Assembly (NCBI GenBank): GCA_020073305.1
Contig: JAIQFK010000003.1
Coordinates: 186,001 to 250,000 of the forward strand
Length of the DNA: 64,000 nucleotides
Direction of reading: 5' to 3'
From: Terriglobia bacterium
GTDB taxonomy: Bacteria > Acidobacteriota > Terriglobia > Bryobacterales > Bryobacteraceae
The position numbers and the translations under genes are program-made. Below, piece after piece: positions 55,464 to 63,828 of the stretch. Every line of letters starts with the position of its first letter. Positions within the stretch are counted from its first letter, which is position 1. The notes under the pieces were generated by a model. That model was not told the DNA's origin. It did no database searches and saw only the letters and a list, made by a program, of their open reading frames with translations.

Positions 55464-56720
55464 TTACGCAACGGGCTCCTGGGCCGCGCTGGCGCGGACG
55501 GCCGGTTCGACGCCCACGAAGAACCAGACTGCGACGCCAATCAGCGCGACCGCGCCGCCGGCATACAGGCCCGCGGACCAGCCTGCCCATCTGGCGATGA
55601 ACGGTGTTAACGCTGGCGCGAGCATGCCGCCGAGATTGCCGCCGGTGTTGAAGATGGCGCCGCCGGTGCCCGAATGCTGGCCACTCGCATCAATGGCGGC
55701 GGCCCAGTAAGGTCCATCCGTGCTGGCGGCAACGCCCAGCGAAAGACACAGCAGCACGACGGTGGGTAGCGTGCCGGTGACGTTGCATCCGATGTAAACG
55801 AGTATCGCGCTGACGGTGAGGCCGACGACAGGTACGATGCGGCGGCCCTTTCGCATGCCGAAGCGGATGATGAACCGATCGGAGATCCAGCCGCCGATAG
55901 GCGTCATCACGATCCAGGCGATCCACATCAGCGTGGTGTAGATGGCGCTTTGATCCATGCCCATTTTGCGGATCTGCCCAAAGTAATAGTAAAGCCAGAA
56001 AAAGAAAATGTATTCGAAATAGTTGACGGTGAAGTAGCCCGCGGTCAGGAGCATCAGGTCGCGATTGGTTAGCAGTTCTTTCCATGGCGTGGGAGCACGG
56101 GACTTCGCGCCGTGCGACGGCATTTCCTCCCGCGGATAGTCGCGCACATACCAGTACCAAACCGCGCCAAGGAGCGCGCTGGCCAGCGCAGCCGCGTAGA
56201 ACGAGCCGCGCCAGGTGTAGTTTGCGCGCATCCATGAGAAAAGCAGCGGGGTGCACGCGCCGCCGATGCCCGCACCACATGCGATCCAGCCCCAAATGCG
56301 TGCCCGCGCCGACGGCGGATTCCAGTTGGCATTCATTCTTCCGGCCGCAGGATACATAGGGGCGGCGCAGATTCCCATAGCCAGCCGCACAACCAGGAAC
56401 GAGGGCACGATACCAATGTATGTTCCCAGGCCTGGCGCGCCGCCGAGCGTTGTCAGGCCGGTGAGTAACGCGGACCCGAACGCCATCGCTGCAAGCGCCT
56501 TGCGCGGCCCGAACACATCGGCAAAGTTGCCGCCCGGAATCATCATGATGGTGTAACTGAGAAAATAGGCGGAGTACACGGCGCCCATCTGGATTTCCGG
56601 AATGTTGAAATCCTTCATGATGCCGGGCCCGGCAATGGAGATGATGATGCGGTCGAGGTACGTCATCACGCTGAGCAGCACCATCAGAAACACGACGCCG
56701 GTGCGCCGCGGATGATTCAC
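55464..56720 (-). CDS. MFS transporter (anion:cation symporter/hexuronate type)
   Basis: 418 residues from GTG 56720, which overlaps the TGA of the TolB-like gene (GTGA); the long upstream frame is a shadow of that gene. Twelve membrane segments. [19 protein letters not shown] and [23 protein letters not shown] (loop 2-3 motif) fit the ACS family (sugar acids, phthalate, tartrate). Substrate unknown. Last gene of a tight four-gene operon. Confidence 0.9.
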   Translation of the reverse strand: MNHPRRTGVVFLMVLLSVMTYLDRIIISIAGPGIMKDFNIPEIQMGAVYSAYFLSYTIMMIPGGNFADVFGPRKALAAMAFGSALLTGLTTLGGAPGLGTYIGIVPSFLVVRLAMGICAAPMYPAAGRMNANWNPPSARARIWGWIACGAGIGGACTPLLFSWMRANYTWRGSFYAAALASALLGAVWYWYVRDYPREEMPSHGAKSRAPTPWKELLTNRDLMLLTAGYFTVNYFEYIFFFWLYYYFGQIRKMGMDQSAIYTTLMWIAWIVMTPIGGWISDRFIIRFGMRKGRRIVPVVGLTVSAILVYIGCNVTGTLPTVVLLCLSLGVAASTDGPYWAAAIDASGQHSGTGGAIFNTGGNLGGMLAPALTPFIARWAGWSAGLYAGGAVALIGVAVWFFVGVEPAVRASAAQEPVA

Positions 56721-57643
56721 TTCGCGGCCTCCGCGGCGAGCGAATAGCGGATGTAAGCGAACTGCTGGCTGTCCGGCGACCAGGAATTGACGTTGATGGT
56801 GCCCTGGCCGCCGAAGAACTTCTGGAGCGTCACGATTTTCGTGGTCGCAGCGGTTTCGCCGGGCATCGCGATCCGGCGCAGCATGACGTCGTGATTTGCG
56901 GGGTGGCCTTGAGTGCCGTTCGCGAAAGAGAGGAAGACGATCCACTTGCCGTCGGGCGATGGATGCGGAAACCAGTCTTCCCATTCGTCAGAGGTCACGC
57001 GCTCGGCGCGCGCATCATCCGGTCCCGCGCCATCGGCGGGGATGCGCCAGATGTCCCAACTGCCGGCGCGGTCAGAGTTGAAATAGATCCACTTGCCGTC
57101 GGGTGAGTAGTCGGGCCCGTCATCATAACCCGCGTGGGAGGTCAGGCGCTCCTCCGGCCCGCCGTCCCTGGAGATGCGGTAGAGATCGAAATTCCCATCG
57201 CGTTCGGCGCAGTAGGCGAGCCACGCGCCGTCAGGCGACCAGCCGTGGAAGTAACTCGGCGTTTTTCGCGTGACCTGGCGCGGCACGCCGCCTGCCGACG
57301 GGAGAATGTAGATCTGCTCGGCGGAGATCGCGAACCACTGGCCGTCGCGCGTGATGCCGTGATCGTTGTTGATGTCGCCGATCGTGCCGGTATCGACGGC
57401 CTGCGGCCCGCCGCCCGCCACCGGGAACTTCCACAGCTTGCCGCCCGAGTTCCAGAGCAGATACTTCCCATCGGGCGACCAGTTGGGAGCTTCGATCCGC
57501 TTCGGTGCAGAGTAGATCTCGCGCGGCGAACTGCCATCGAGATTGATAATCATGACGTGGCTCGTGACCCGCGCATTCTCCTGGGCGCAGAGCAAGCCAG
57601 TCAAGAGGAGGGCCGCGGCGGCGGCATGAAGTCCCTTGTCCAT
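56717..57643 (-). CDS. Exported TolB-like (PD40) beta-propeller protein
   Basis: 308 residues from ATG 57643, one base after the permease stop. Signal peptide [20 protein letters not shown], then QENA. PD40 repeats: [85 protein letters not shown]. Protein- or ligand-binding propeller; not TolB itself, since Tol-Pal genes are absent. Overlaps the MFS gene (four bases). Confidence 0.9.
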   Translation of the reverse strand: MDKGLHAAAAALLLTGLLCAQENARVTSHVMIINLDGSSPREIYSAPKRIEAPNWSPDGKYLLWNSGGKLWKFPVAGGGPQAVDTGTIGDINNDHGITRDGQWFAISAEQIYILPSAGGVPRQVTRKTPSYFHGWSPDGAWLAYCAERDGNFDLYRISRDGGPEERLTSHAGYDDGPDYSPDGKWIYFNSDRAGSWDIWRIPADGAGPDDARAERVTSDEWEDWFPHPSPDGKWIVFLSFANGTQGHPANHDVMLRRIAMPGETAATTKIVTLQKFFGGQGTINVNSWSPDSQQFAYIRYSLAAEAAK

Positions 57644-57644
57644 G

Positions 57645-58826
57645 TCAGCTCCGGAACAGCACACTTTCGGTCTTGAAGATCCGCACGGAAATCCAGAATG
57701 CGACGAGAGCGTAGAATACGTTCGACGCAAATGCAGTGATAAAGGCTATGCGTGAGTATTCGCCGATGATGATCTCCTTGATCAACTGGCTCACGTTGAA
57801 CACGGGGATTAGCGCCAGGCCAACATTCAGCTCGAGACCTGGCAGCATCCCCACCACCGCGGGCACGACCACGGCCATGATGACCGGGGTCAGCAGGCTC
57901 TGCGCCTCTTTGAATCCACGGGCAAACAGCGCGACGGCGATCATTACGGACGCGGCAAACAGCGCGGTAGGCAGCAGCGTCAGCAGGATCAGGGCTACGG
58001 CGGCGGCGTCAGGCCCGGCCCGGCTCACAAGATGTTCCAGTTCCTCGCTGTTTGGGCCCATCCCCAGGCGCTGGATGGCGGCCAGCAGGCTTGCAATGGT
58101 GAGCATGGCCGTCAGCAAACAGGCCGTTGTGGAGGCGAAGATCTTACCCAGGACAATTTCCTCCCGGCTGGCCGGCGAAGCCAGCAAGGGCTCGAGCGTG
58201 TGCCGTTCCTTCTCGCCCGCGGTCATGTCGATGGCCGGATACATGCCGCCGGTGAACATCAACAGTAGCACCGCATATCCCAACACGCTGCCCAGAATGA
58301 AACCGGCCATCTTCTTGTCGGCGGCGACATTGGTGCTCTTCACCTGGAAGGGATCGAGCACCCGTTCGGAGACGCCCATGCCGCGCAGGCTGGTTTTGAC
58401 GCGAGCGAGCTTCAACCGCTCGAGCAAAGCCGAAATTCTCTCGCCGGCAATCGTCGAAGCCTCGCGCGTCTTGTCGACAAAGATGATGATCCGGCCGGAA
58501 CCGTCGCCGGCTGTCTCCTCATCGAGCGCGGCTGCGACCGATTTGTTCTCGACCGCGGCGCGGGCATCGGGTTTGGGAACCAGCTCGAAGCCGGTGATCT
58601 TCAACGCGTCGCGCACCCCGGGCTCGGAGACCCGCCCCGAAATGCCGATCCGCGACGACTCCAGTGCGGCCTTTTTCCCGAGGTTCTCGGTGAAGTAATG
58701 CACGACGGCGAAGATTCCGGGCATGGCAATCACCGGCACCACGATCATGCTGATAAGCGCGCGCCGGTCGCGGAACATATCGAGCATCTCCTTGGCGTAG
58801 ATGGCCGCGACCATTCTGAGATTCAT
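57645..58826 (-). CDS. ABC-2 type transporter permease (NatB-like)
   Basis: 393 residues. One N-terminal membrane helix ([18 protein letters not shown]), a large extracytoplasmic domain (~50-175), then five hydrophobic segments from [23 protein letters not shown] onwards with [26 protein letters not shown], the ABC2_membrane_3/NatB signature. Forms an exporter with the ATPase encoded just upstream (ATGA overlap, 58823-58826). Ion, drug or lipid substrate unknown. Confidence 0.92.
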   Translation of the reverse strand: MNLRMVAAIYAKEMLDMFRDRRALISMIVVPVIAMPGIFAVVHYFTENLGKKAALESSRIGISGRVSEPGVRDALKITGFELVPKPDARAAVENKSVAAALDEETAGDGSGRIIIFVDKTREASTIAGERISALLERLKLARVKTSLRGMGVSERVLDPFQVKSTNVAADKKMAGFILGSVLGYAVLLLMFTGGMYPAIDMTAGEKERHTLEPLLASPASREEIVLGKIFASTTACLLTAMLTIASLLAAIQRLGMGPNSEELEHLVSRAGPDAAAVALILLTLLPTALFAASVMIAVALFARGFKEAQSLLTPVIMAVVVPAVVGMLPGLELNVGLALIPVFNVSQLIKEIIIGEYSRIAFITAFASNVFYALVAFWISVRIFKTESVLFRS

Positions 58827-59578
58827 GGGGCAGCCGCCTTCTCCGGCTGGTCGTCCAGCAGATCCAGGAAGATCTCGCGAAGCCGCTCCCGGCCGGTGGC
58901 CGCTTTGAGTTCGCTCATGGTGCCGGTAATTCGGATGCGGCCCTGGTTGATAACCGCGATGCGGTCACACAGGAACTCGGCCTCTTCCATGACGTGCGTC
59001 GAATAGAGAATGCACTTGCCCGAGCGCCGGGCCTGCAAAATGAACTCCTCGATCACGCGGGCGGTGGGTACGTCGAGTCCGGAGGTAGGTTCATCGAGGA
59101 TGAGGACCGGCGGGTCGTGCAGCAGCGTGCGGGCCAAGGCCGCGCGTTGGCGCATTCCCGTGGAGAGCTGGTCGACTTTGGTGTCGGCGAAATCGCGCAT
59201 CTGCAGCATCTCGACGACCTCGTCGATGCGAGTGCGCAGGAACTCGTCGCGAAGCCCGTTTAAGCGTCCGAAGACCTTCAGTACCTCGCGCGGCGTCAAG
59301 CGGTGGTAGAGGCCCATGTCTCCGGAAAGGAAGCCGATCATACGCCGCACGGCAGCCGGGTCGGCCGTCACCTCATGGCCGCCCACCATGGCCCGGCCGG
59401 AGGTGGCCTTGAGCAGCGTGGCCAGCATGCGCAGCGTGGTGGTCTTGCCGGCACCGTTCGGTCCCAGCAAGCCGAAGATTTCGCCATCACGCACCTCGAA
59501 CGAAATGTGGTCAACCACCGCGCGCAACCCGCGCGATTTGTCGCGAAAGGTCTTGGTGAGGTCGGAGACCTGAATCAC
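58823..59578 (-). CDS. ABC transporter ATP-binding protein (NatA-like)
   Basis: 251 residues from GTG 59578 (AGGAAGG upstream; the frame continues into a repeat region upstream and is not coding there). Walker A GPNGAGKTTT (~37), signature LSTGMRQRAALAR (the Q loop and 'LSTGM' replace the usual LSGG), Walker B LILDEPTSGLD, H-loop STHVMEEAE. ABC-2 export ATPase; pairs with the permease that starts within its stop codon. Confidence 0.94.
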   Translation of the reverse strand: MIQVSDLTKTFRDKSRGLRAVVDHISFEVRDGEIFGLLGPNGAGKTTTLRMLATLLKATSGRAMVGGHEVTADPAAVRRMIGFLSGDMGLYHRLTPREVLKVFGRLNGLRDEFLRTRIDEVVEMLQMRDFADTKVDQLSTGMRQRAALARTLLHDPPVLILDEPTSGLDVPTARVIEEFILQARRSGKCILYSTHVMEEAEFLCDRIAVINQGRIRITGTMSELKAATGRERLREIFLDLLDDQPEKAAAP

Positions 59579-59613
59579 GGGCCTTCCTGATTGGCTGGTA
59601 AAGCGCAAACGGC

Positions 59614-59644
59614 CGCAGGTCTCCGGCAAAGGCCTGCGCTGCAA
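59614..59644. repeat. Degenerate copy of the GTAGCGCAGGCC palindrome
   Basis: Right half only: CCGCAGGTCTCC and GGCCTGCGCTGCAAG match segments of the 40917-41020 element (CCGCAGGTCTCC at 40979-40990 and GGCCTGCGCTACAAG at 41009-41023). No good left arm. Lies between the small exported protein and the ABC genes. Confidence 0.65.
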
Positions 59645-59657
59645 GAAGGCATCGACG

Positions 59658-59969
59658 CTATTTCGCCGCGGTGATGGACTGCACCTCGATGATTTTGCCG
59701 TTGAGGGTGCCGGTGACTTTCACCTTCTGGCCGGCGAATTTCTCGGGCGTCTTCTGATCGCTCAGTTCGTACACATTCGTGCCTTCGAGCAGGGCATATT
59801 TGGAGCCCGCCTTCACGCATTCCAGCACGCATTTCGAGTCGGGCTTGACGCCCATCATGGAGTGATCCTTGCCGCACATGGAGTCCGTGATGACGCCGGT
59901 AAACGTCTTGGGGGCGGCCGCGGCCAAAGCCAGGGCGGCGCCTGCGAATAGAGTGAGTAGTGTTTTCAT
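59658..59969 (-). CDS. Small exported protein with conserved Cys/His motif
   Basis: 103 residues from ATG 59969, whose start overlaps the stop of the chlorite-dismutase-like gene (ATGA). Signal peptide MKTLLTLFAGAALALAAAA. The mature part carries DSMCGKDHSMM, CVLECVKAGSKYALLEG and KVKVTGTLNGKIIEV, an OB-like small family common in acidobacteria. The spaced Cys and His may bind metal; the role is unknown. Confidence 0.82.
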   Translation of the reverse strand: MKTLLTLFAGAALALAAAAPKTFTGVITDSMCGKDHSMMGVKPDSKCVLECVKAGSKYALLEGTNVYELSDQKTPEKFAGQKVKVTGTLNGKIIEVQSITAAK

Positions 59970-60673
59970 AACTGAGTTTGCCAAATTGCCTTTCCGACAA
60001 AAAAGGGGCCCATCTGCTGGATATACTGCGCCGTCTGCTTGGTTCTTCGCATGGCCTGCACACACGCGGACAGCGGATATAGTTCCGCGCCAATCAGGCC
60101 GATCACGAAGTCATTATCATTCTTGTCCAGCCCGAAGCAGGCGAGGCGCACGTCTTGCGCGTAACCGGCCTCGCCGAAGGAATGGCCGATCTTGCCGTGC
60201 TCGCGAAGGATCGGCGTTTGCTCCTCGGGTGGAAGGGCCGAGAATGCGCCGGAGCGCCGCAGCGGATACCAGACGGCCCAGGGGGACGCGGGATTGGTCA
60301 CGGAGCGCTTGGGCTTTTCGAAGAGCCAGTCCTCGAGGTCCGGTTCGTGACCCAGCGCGTACGTGCGCCCCAGCATGGAATATTCGAGCTTGGGTGTGAG
60401 GCCGGCGAACTGCCCGTTTTTGAGGAATTCCCGCAGGCGGCTCACGAAAAAGTCGGGGGCGTCGCTCCAGGTGAGCAGGCCGACGCCGTGCGGGTCGTTG
60501 GCATCCGCGTACAGGACGGCCGGAATGCGGGCGGTCTCCAATGCGCGAGCGAGGGCGGAGGCATCCTCCGCGTCGCCGAAAGCCAGAAGCTGCATGAAGA
60601 GCCGGCGGTCGGAAAACTGTGGAACGCCGTTACGGACACCGCCCTTTTCGCGGATATCCAGTTCCTTATCCAT
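59966..60673 (-). CDS. Chlorite dismutase family / HemQ-like coproheme decarboxylase
   Basis: 235 residues from ATG 60673; ATG 60682 and GTG 60697 are alternatives. Cld/HemQ fold: FMQLLAFGDAEDA, WYPLRRSGAFSALPPEEQTPILREHGKIG, DNDFVIGLIGAELYPLSACVQAMRRT, YIQQMGPFFVGKAI, the last two blocks aligned with HemQ EMR-type helix and GPFFVG end. The His in REHGKIGH is the probable proximal heme ligand. In Gram-positive-type heme synthesis HemQ converts coproheme to heme b; the ferrochelatase at 44.5 kb would be its supplier. Peroxidase or other heme role is the alternative. Coupled to the small exported protein. Confidence 0.8.
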   Translation of the reverse strand: MDKELDIREKGGVRNGVPQFSDRRLFMQLLAFGDAEDASALARALETARIPAVLYADANDPHGVGLLTWSDAPDFFVSRLREFLKNGQFAGLTPKLEYSMLGRTYALGHEPDLEDWLFEKPKRSVTNPASPWAVWYPLRRSGAFSALPPEEQTPILREHGKIGHSFGEAGYAQDVRLACFGLDKNDNDFVIGLIGAELYPLSACVQAMRRTKQTAQYIQQMGPFFVGKAIWQTQL

Positions 60674-60732
60674 GAGATTCATCTTACAGTGTGGCACAGG
60701 CCCGGCGAAGCGCGGATTTTACATGAATGAAC

Positions 60733-60762
60733 TTGACAGGCGCCGCGCCGGGCCCCTATATT
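60733..60762 (+). promoter_or_regulatory. Sigma70-type promoter of the arsR operon
   Basis: TTGACA (60733-60738), 18 bases, TATATT (60757-60762). This is the best promoter in the window. Transcription should start at about 60769-60770, which is the first base of the GTG start codon, so the mRNA is predicted to be leaderless. Confidence 0.75.
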
Positions 60763-60780
60763 CAACCAAGTGGTTGAATA
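60759..60780 (+). promoter_or_regulatory. Perfect palindromic operator of the ArsR regulator
   Basis: Arms TATTCAACCA (60759-60768) and TGGTTGAATA (60771-60780) flank the dinucleotide AG. The operator overlaps the -10 box, the predicted start point and the GTG start, so repressor binding would block initiation directly. It fits autoregulation by the gene that starts inside it. Confidence 0.8.
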
Positions 60781-61132
60781 CCAAACAGAACTTCTCGACC
60801 GTGTTTTCGCGGCCGTCGCGGATCCCACGCGCCGGGCCATTCTCGCCGGGCTGGCGCAAAAGCCGGCCACCATCACCGAGATCGCCCGGCCGTTTCCGGT
60901 GTCGCTCAATGCGGTCTCGAAACATATCCTGGTGCTGGAGCGGGCGGGCCTCATCATCCGGGAGGTTGCGGGACGCGAGCATCACTGCCGGCTGGACCCT
61001 GCGCCGCTGCGCAAGGCGTCGGTCTGGCTCGAGCACTACCGCAAGTTCTGGGACCTGCGGCTGGACGCTTTGGAGCGCCACATCATCACGCGCAAGAAGC
61101 GCGAAAAGAGGAGTCATGGCAGAACTGATTGA
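60770..61132 (+). CDS. ArsR-family transcriptional regulator
   Basis: 120 residues, GTG start inside its own operator. Winged helix: LDRVFAAVADPTRRAILAGL, then the recognition helix PVSLNAVSKHILVLERAGLI and the wing VAGREHHCRLDP. No metal-binding CxC motif, so it belongs to the metal-free SdpR/YdfF-type group usually placed before SRPBCC (AHSA1) genes, as here. Overlaps the next gene by 17 bases. Probable autorepressor; its inducer is unknown. Confidence 0.92.
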   Translation: MVEYQTELLDRVFAAVADPTRRAILAGLAQKPATITEIARPFPVSLNAVSKHILVLERAGLIIREVAGREHHCRLDPAPLRKASVWLEHYRKFWDLRLDALERHIITRKKREKRSHGRTD

Positions 61133-62387
61133 AGAGACAAACGACAAATTTGTGCTGCGCAAGCTGATCCCTGCTTCACGGCAAGAGGTATTCGCCGCAT
61201 GGAGTGATCCGGAGAGCATCCGCCAGTGGATGTGTCCGGGAGAAACAACGAGCAGCGAGGCGCAGATCGACTTCCGCGTGGGTGGCTCCCTCCGCGTCGT
61301 CATGAAAAGCGCGAAAGAGGACTGCGAGCACACGGGCGAGTATCAGGTGATCGAGCCACCATCGAAATTGGCCTTCACGTGGATTTCGAAAAACACGGAC
61401 TTCAAGACCACTCTGGTCACCATCGAGCTATTCGAACGCAAGGGCGGCACCGAGCTGATCCTCACGCACGAACGCTTCCCGACGGCCGACCGCGTGCGGC
61501 AGCACAAGGGCGGATGGAGCCAGATTGCCGACCGCTTGGCCGAGTACTTTCAAAAGGGCGCTGCGACCAGAGTTGTCATGCACGAAGTGACTCTGAACGC
61601 CGCTCCCTCGGAGGTGTTCGAAGCGCTCATGGATTCCGCCAAGCACAGCCAGTTCACCGGCGCGCCTGCTCAAATCGATCGAAGGGCCGGAGGCGCGTTC
61701 GTGCTCTATGGCGGCCAGCTCACCGGCAAGACTCTGGAGATCAAGGCTAACGAGCAAATCGTGCAGCAGTGGCGCGCGGAAAACTGGCCCAAGGGCCATT
61801 ACTCGCGCGTGACTTACGACCTGGCGCAGCTCGATGGCGGCCGGCAGACGCAGCTTTCACTGACGCAGACCGGGATTCCCGCAGGCGCCTTCGATGACAT
61901 CAACCAGGGCTGGCGGACATACTATTGGTCGAAAATGGCGTCCTATTTCCGCGCGGAGAAAGTCGCCGTCGTCCGGCGCTTTATGGAGGAGTTCAAGAAC
62001 AGGGAGAACCTCGACATCGTCGACGAGTTGATGACGCCCGATTTCGTACTGCATCTTCCCGGCCCGCAGTTGCCGCCGGGTCCCCAGAGCCAGAAAGCCG
62101 TCGGAAGGGCAATTTTCAACGCGTTTTCGGAAGTCCATGTCACCGCGAACGACACCATCGTGGAAGGGGATCGTGTGGTCGAGCGGCATTCCGCGCATGC
62201 CTTGCATAGCGGAGAGTTCCAGGGTGTGCCGGCGACCGGAAGGAAAGTCTTCTGGACGGAGAATCACATCTACCGGTTGAAAGAGGGCCGCATCGCGGAA
62301 GCGTGGTCCGAAGTGAGCTTCCACGATTTGATGGCGCAGATTACATTGCCAACCCAACTCGCCGCACGGGGGGGCAAGCCGTCATGA
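61116..62387 (+). CDS. Fusion of two SRPBCC (AHSA1) domains and a SnoaL-like domain
   Basis: 423 residues from ATG 61116 (AGAGGAG seven bases upstream); upstream frame to 60363 is a shadow. Domain 1 (~5-145: LIPASRQEVFAAWSDPESIRQWM, FTWISKNTDF, GGWSQIADRLAEYF) and domain 2 (~150-280: VTLNAAPSEVFEALMDSAKHSQF, AENWPKGHYSRVTYDL, GWRTYYWSKMASYF) are AHSA1-type ligand-binding cavities. Domain 3 (~285-415: RRFMEEFKNRENLDIVDELMTPDFVLHLPG, GREVFWTENHIYRLKEGRIAEAW-like end) is SnoaL/NTF2-like. Probably binds or converts a hydrophobic small molecule. Overlaps DUF899 gene (ATGA). Confidence 0.88.
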   Translation: MAELIEETNDKFVLRKLIPASRQEVFAAWSDPESIRQWMCPGETTSSEAQIDFRVGGSLRVVMKSAKEDCEHTGEYQVIEPPSKLAFTWISKNTDFKTTLVTIELFERKGGTELILTHERFPTADRVRQHKGGWSQIADRLAEYFQKGAATRVVMHEVTLNAAPSEVFEALMDSAKHSQFTGAPAQIDRRAGGAFVLYGGQLTGKTLEIKANEQIVQQWRAENWPKGHYSRVTYDLAQLDGGRQTQLSLTQTGIPAGAFDDINQGWRTYYWSKMASYFRAEKVAVVRRFMEEFKNRENLDIVDELMTPDFVLHLPGPQLPPGPQSQKAVGRAIFNAFSEVHVTANDTIVEGDRVVERHSAHALHSGEFQGVPATGRKVFWTENHIYRLKEGRIAEAWSEVSFHDLMAQITLPTQLAARGGKPS

Positions 62388-63058
62388 AAGGCCCCTTAGC
62401 GAATGAGAGCGAGGCCTACCGCAGAGCGCGCGCCGAGTTGCTTGAGGCCGAGATCGCGCTGCGGGATCAATGCGAGCGAGTGGCAGCACTGCGGCGCATG
62501 CTGCCGGTCGAGACGGACGTCGACGATTACGTCTTTGAGGAAGGTCCCCGCGAGCTGGACAAGGATGGCCCCTTCACCAAGGTCCGTCTGTCCGGATTGT
62601 TCGCGGATGTAAACAAGCCGCTGGTTGTCTATCAGTACATGTACGGCGGGGCCCAGAAGAGGCCCTGCCCCATGTGCACGCTTTGGATCGACGGTTTCAA
62701 CGGAGTGGTTCATCATCTCCGGCAGCGTGTAAATTTCGCCGTCATCGCGCAGGTGGCGATCGGCGAGTTGCGCGAGTGGGGCCGCCAACGCGGCTGGCAC
62801 GACCTGCGGCTGGTCTCGAGCGCGGGCTCAAATTTCAAGAGGGACCTCCAGTACCAGGACGCGGAAGGGAGCCAGCACCCGGGGATCAGTGTTTTCGTGC
62901 GATCGCCGGATGGCTCGGTGAAGCATTTCTATTCGAACTCCGCAACCATGAAGGAACAGATCAATCGCGGAATCGACCTGCTGTCGCCGGTGTGGAATAC
63001 TCTCGACCTGACTCCGGAGGGCCGGGGCGACTGGAACGCGAAACTCAATTACGAATAA
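62384..63058 (+). CDS. DUF899 thioredoxin-like protein
   Basis: 224 residues from ATG 62384, overlapping the stop of the SRPBCC fusion (ATGA). DUF899 pattern: LRRMLPVETDVDDYVFEE, KPLVVYQYMYGGAQKRPCPMCTLWIDGFNG with an intact CPMC, and HPGISVFVRSPDGSVKHFYSNS. The thioredoxin-like CxxC suggests redox activity, but no substrate is known. Third gene of the arsR operon. Confidence 0.9.
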   Translation: MKGPLANESEAYRRARAELLEAEIALRDQCERVAALRRMLPVETDVDDYVFEEGPRELDKDGPFTKVRLSGLFADVNKPLVVYQYMYGGAQKRPCPMCTLWIDGFNGVVHHLRQRVNFAVIAQVAIGELREWGRQRGWHDLRLVSSAGSNFKRDLQYQDAEGSQHPGISVFVRSPDGSVKHFYSNSATMKEQINRGIDLLSPVWNTLDLTPEGRGDWNAKLNYE

Positions 63059-63096
63059 TTCAGGGTGGTTCGAGCGCGAGATCCGTCAATTCCCTA

Positions 63097-63828
63097 CTAC
63101 AGCGCGGCGACGATCAGCGGCGTCGAGGTCGGCGCTTGGGAGCCGGCTTCGGGTTCGAGCGTGACGGCGATAGCACCTGTGGTGGCCACGTCCACCGCGC
63201 CTTTGCGCAGGTACATGGCGGTACCGTCGGCCCCAGACTGGAACAAGCCCGCGGGTGCCGGGCTGCCGCCTTTGGGAATGATCCACATCTCGTAGATCTT
63301 TCCCGACGGCGCGGGCGTAAGGTTCGAGGCGAGCAGCAGGACGCCTTGCTTCGGATTGACGAAGACACGGCCGCGTGGCTTGGGCGCGCCCTCGCCGAAT
63401 ACGAGCTGCTTGGCGGCGGGATCGTTCATCAGCGCGAAGGCTTCCGTGAGGCGGGCCATCTCCACGTTCTTGCGTTGCGCGTCGAGGAGGGCGCGGGCGA
63501 GCGCGCGTTGATCGTCGTGGCGCGCCAGATTGAGCCACACAGCCACAGCCGCCAGGCACGCAGTCGCCGCGATCCAGACGGGAGTCCATCTCCACGCCCG
63601 CTTGGGCTCGCCGACCATGCCCGCAACTTTAGCGCGCAAGCGGGCGGGAGGATGTGATTCCGGCGCGATCAACGCGAGTGACGCCATCAATTCCCGCGCG
63701 CGGCGAACTCCCTCGATGCACGGGTCGCCCTCGCGGTGCAGGTGCTCGTCCAATTCCGCGCGCTCCGCGGCATCGAGCACACCGAGCGCGTAGAGTTCGT
63801 ATTGATCGCGCAGCTCGTCGCAGCTCAT
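63097..63828 (-). CDS. Anti-sigma K factor (RskA-like)
   Basis: 243 residues. Cytoplasmic zinc-type anti-sigma head (CDELRDQYELYALGVLDAAERAELDEHL, with the HxxxC-type motif reduced), one membrane helix (WTPVWIAATACLAAVAVWL, ~83-101), and an exported RskA domain (VFVNPKQGVLLLASNLTPAPSGKIYEMWIIPKGGSPAPAGLF; AVTLEPEAGSQAPT). Holds the sigma factor encoded directly upstream; start and sigma stop overlap (ATGA). Confidence 0.93.
   Translation of the reverse strand: MSCDELRDQYELYALGVLDAAERAELDEHLHREGDPCIEGVRRARELMASLALIAPESHPPARLRAKVAGMVGEPKRAWRWTPVWIAATACLAAVAVWLNLARHDDQRALARALLDAQRKNVEMARLTEAFALMNDPAAKQLVFGEGAPKPRGRVFVNPKQGVLLLASNLTPAPSGKIYEMWIIPKGGSPAPAGLFQSGADGTAMYLRKGAVDVATTGAIAVTLEPEAGSQAPTSTPLIVAAL

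Noticed and set aside
60363-61115. Long upstream part of the SRPBCC frame
   Set aside because: Runs through the Cld and ArsR genes in wrong frames; ATG 61116 has a good ribosome site.
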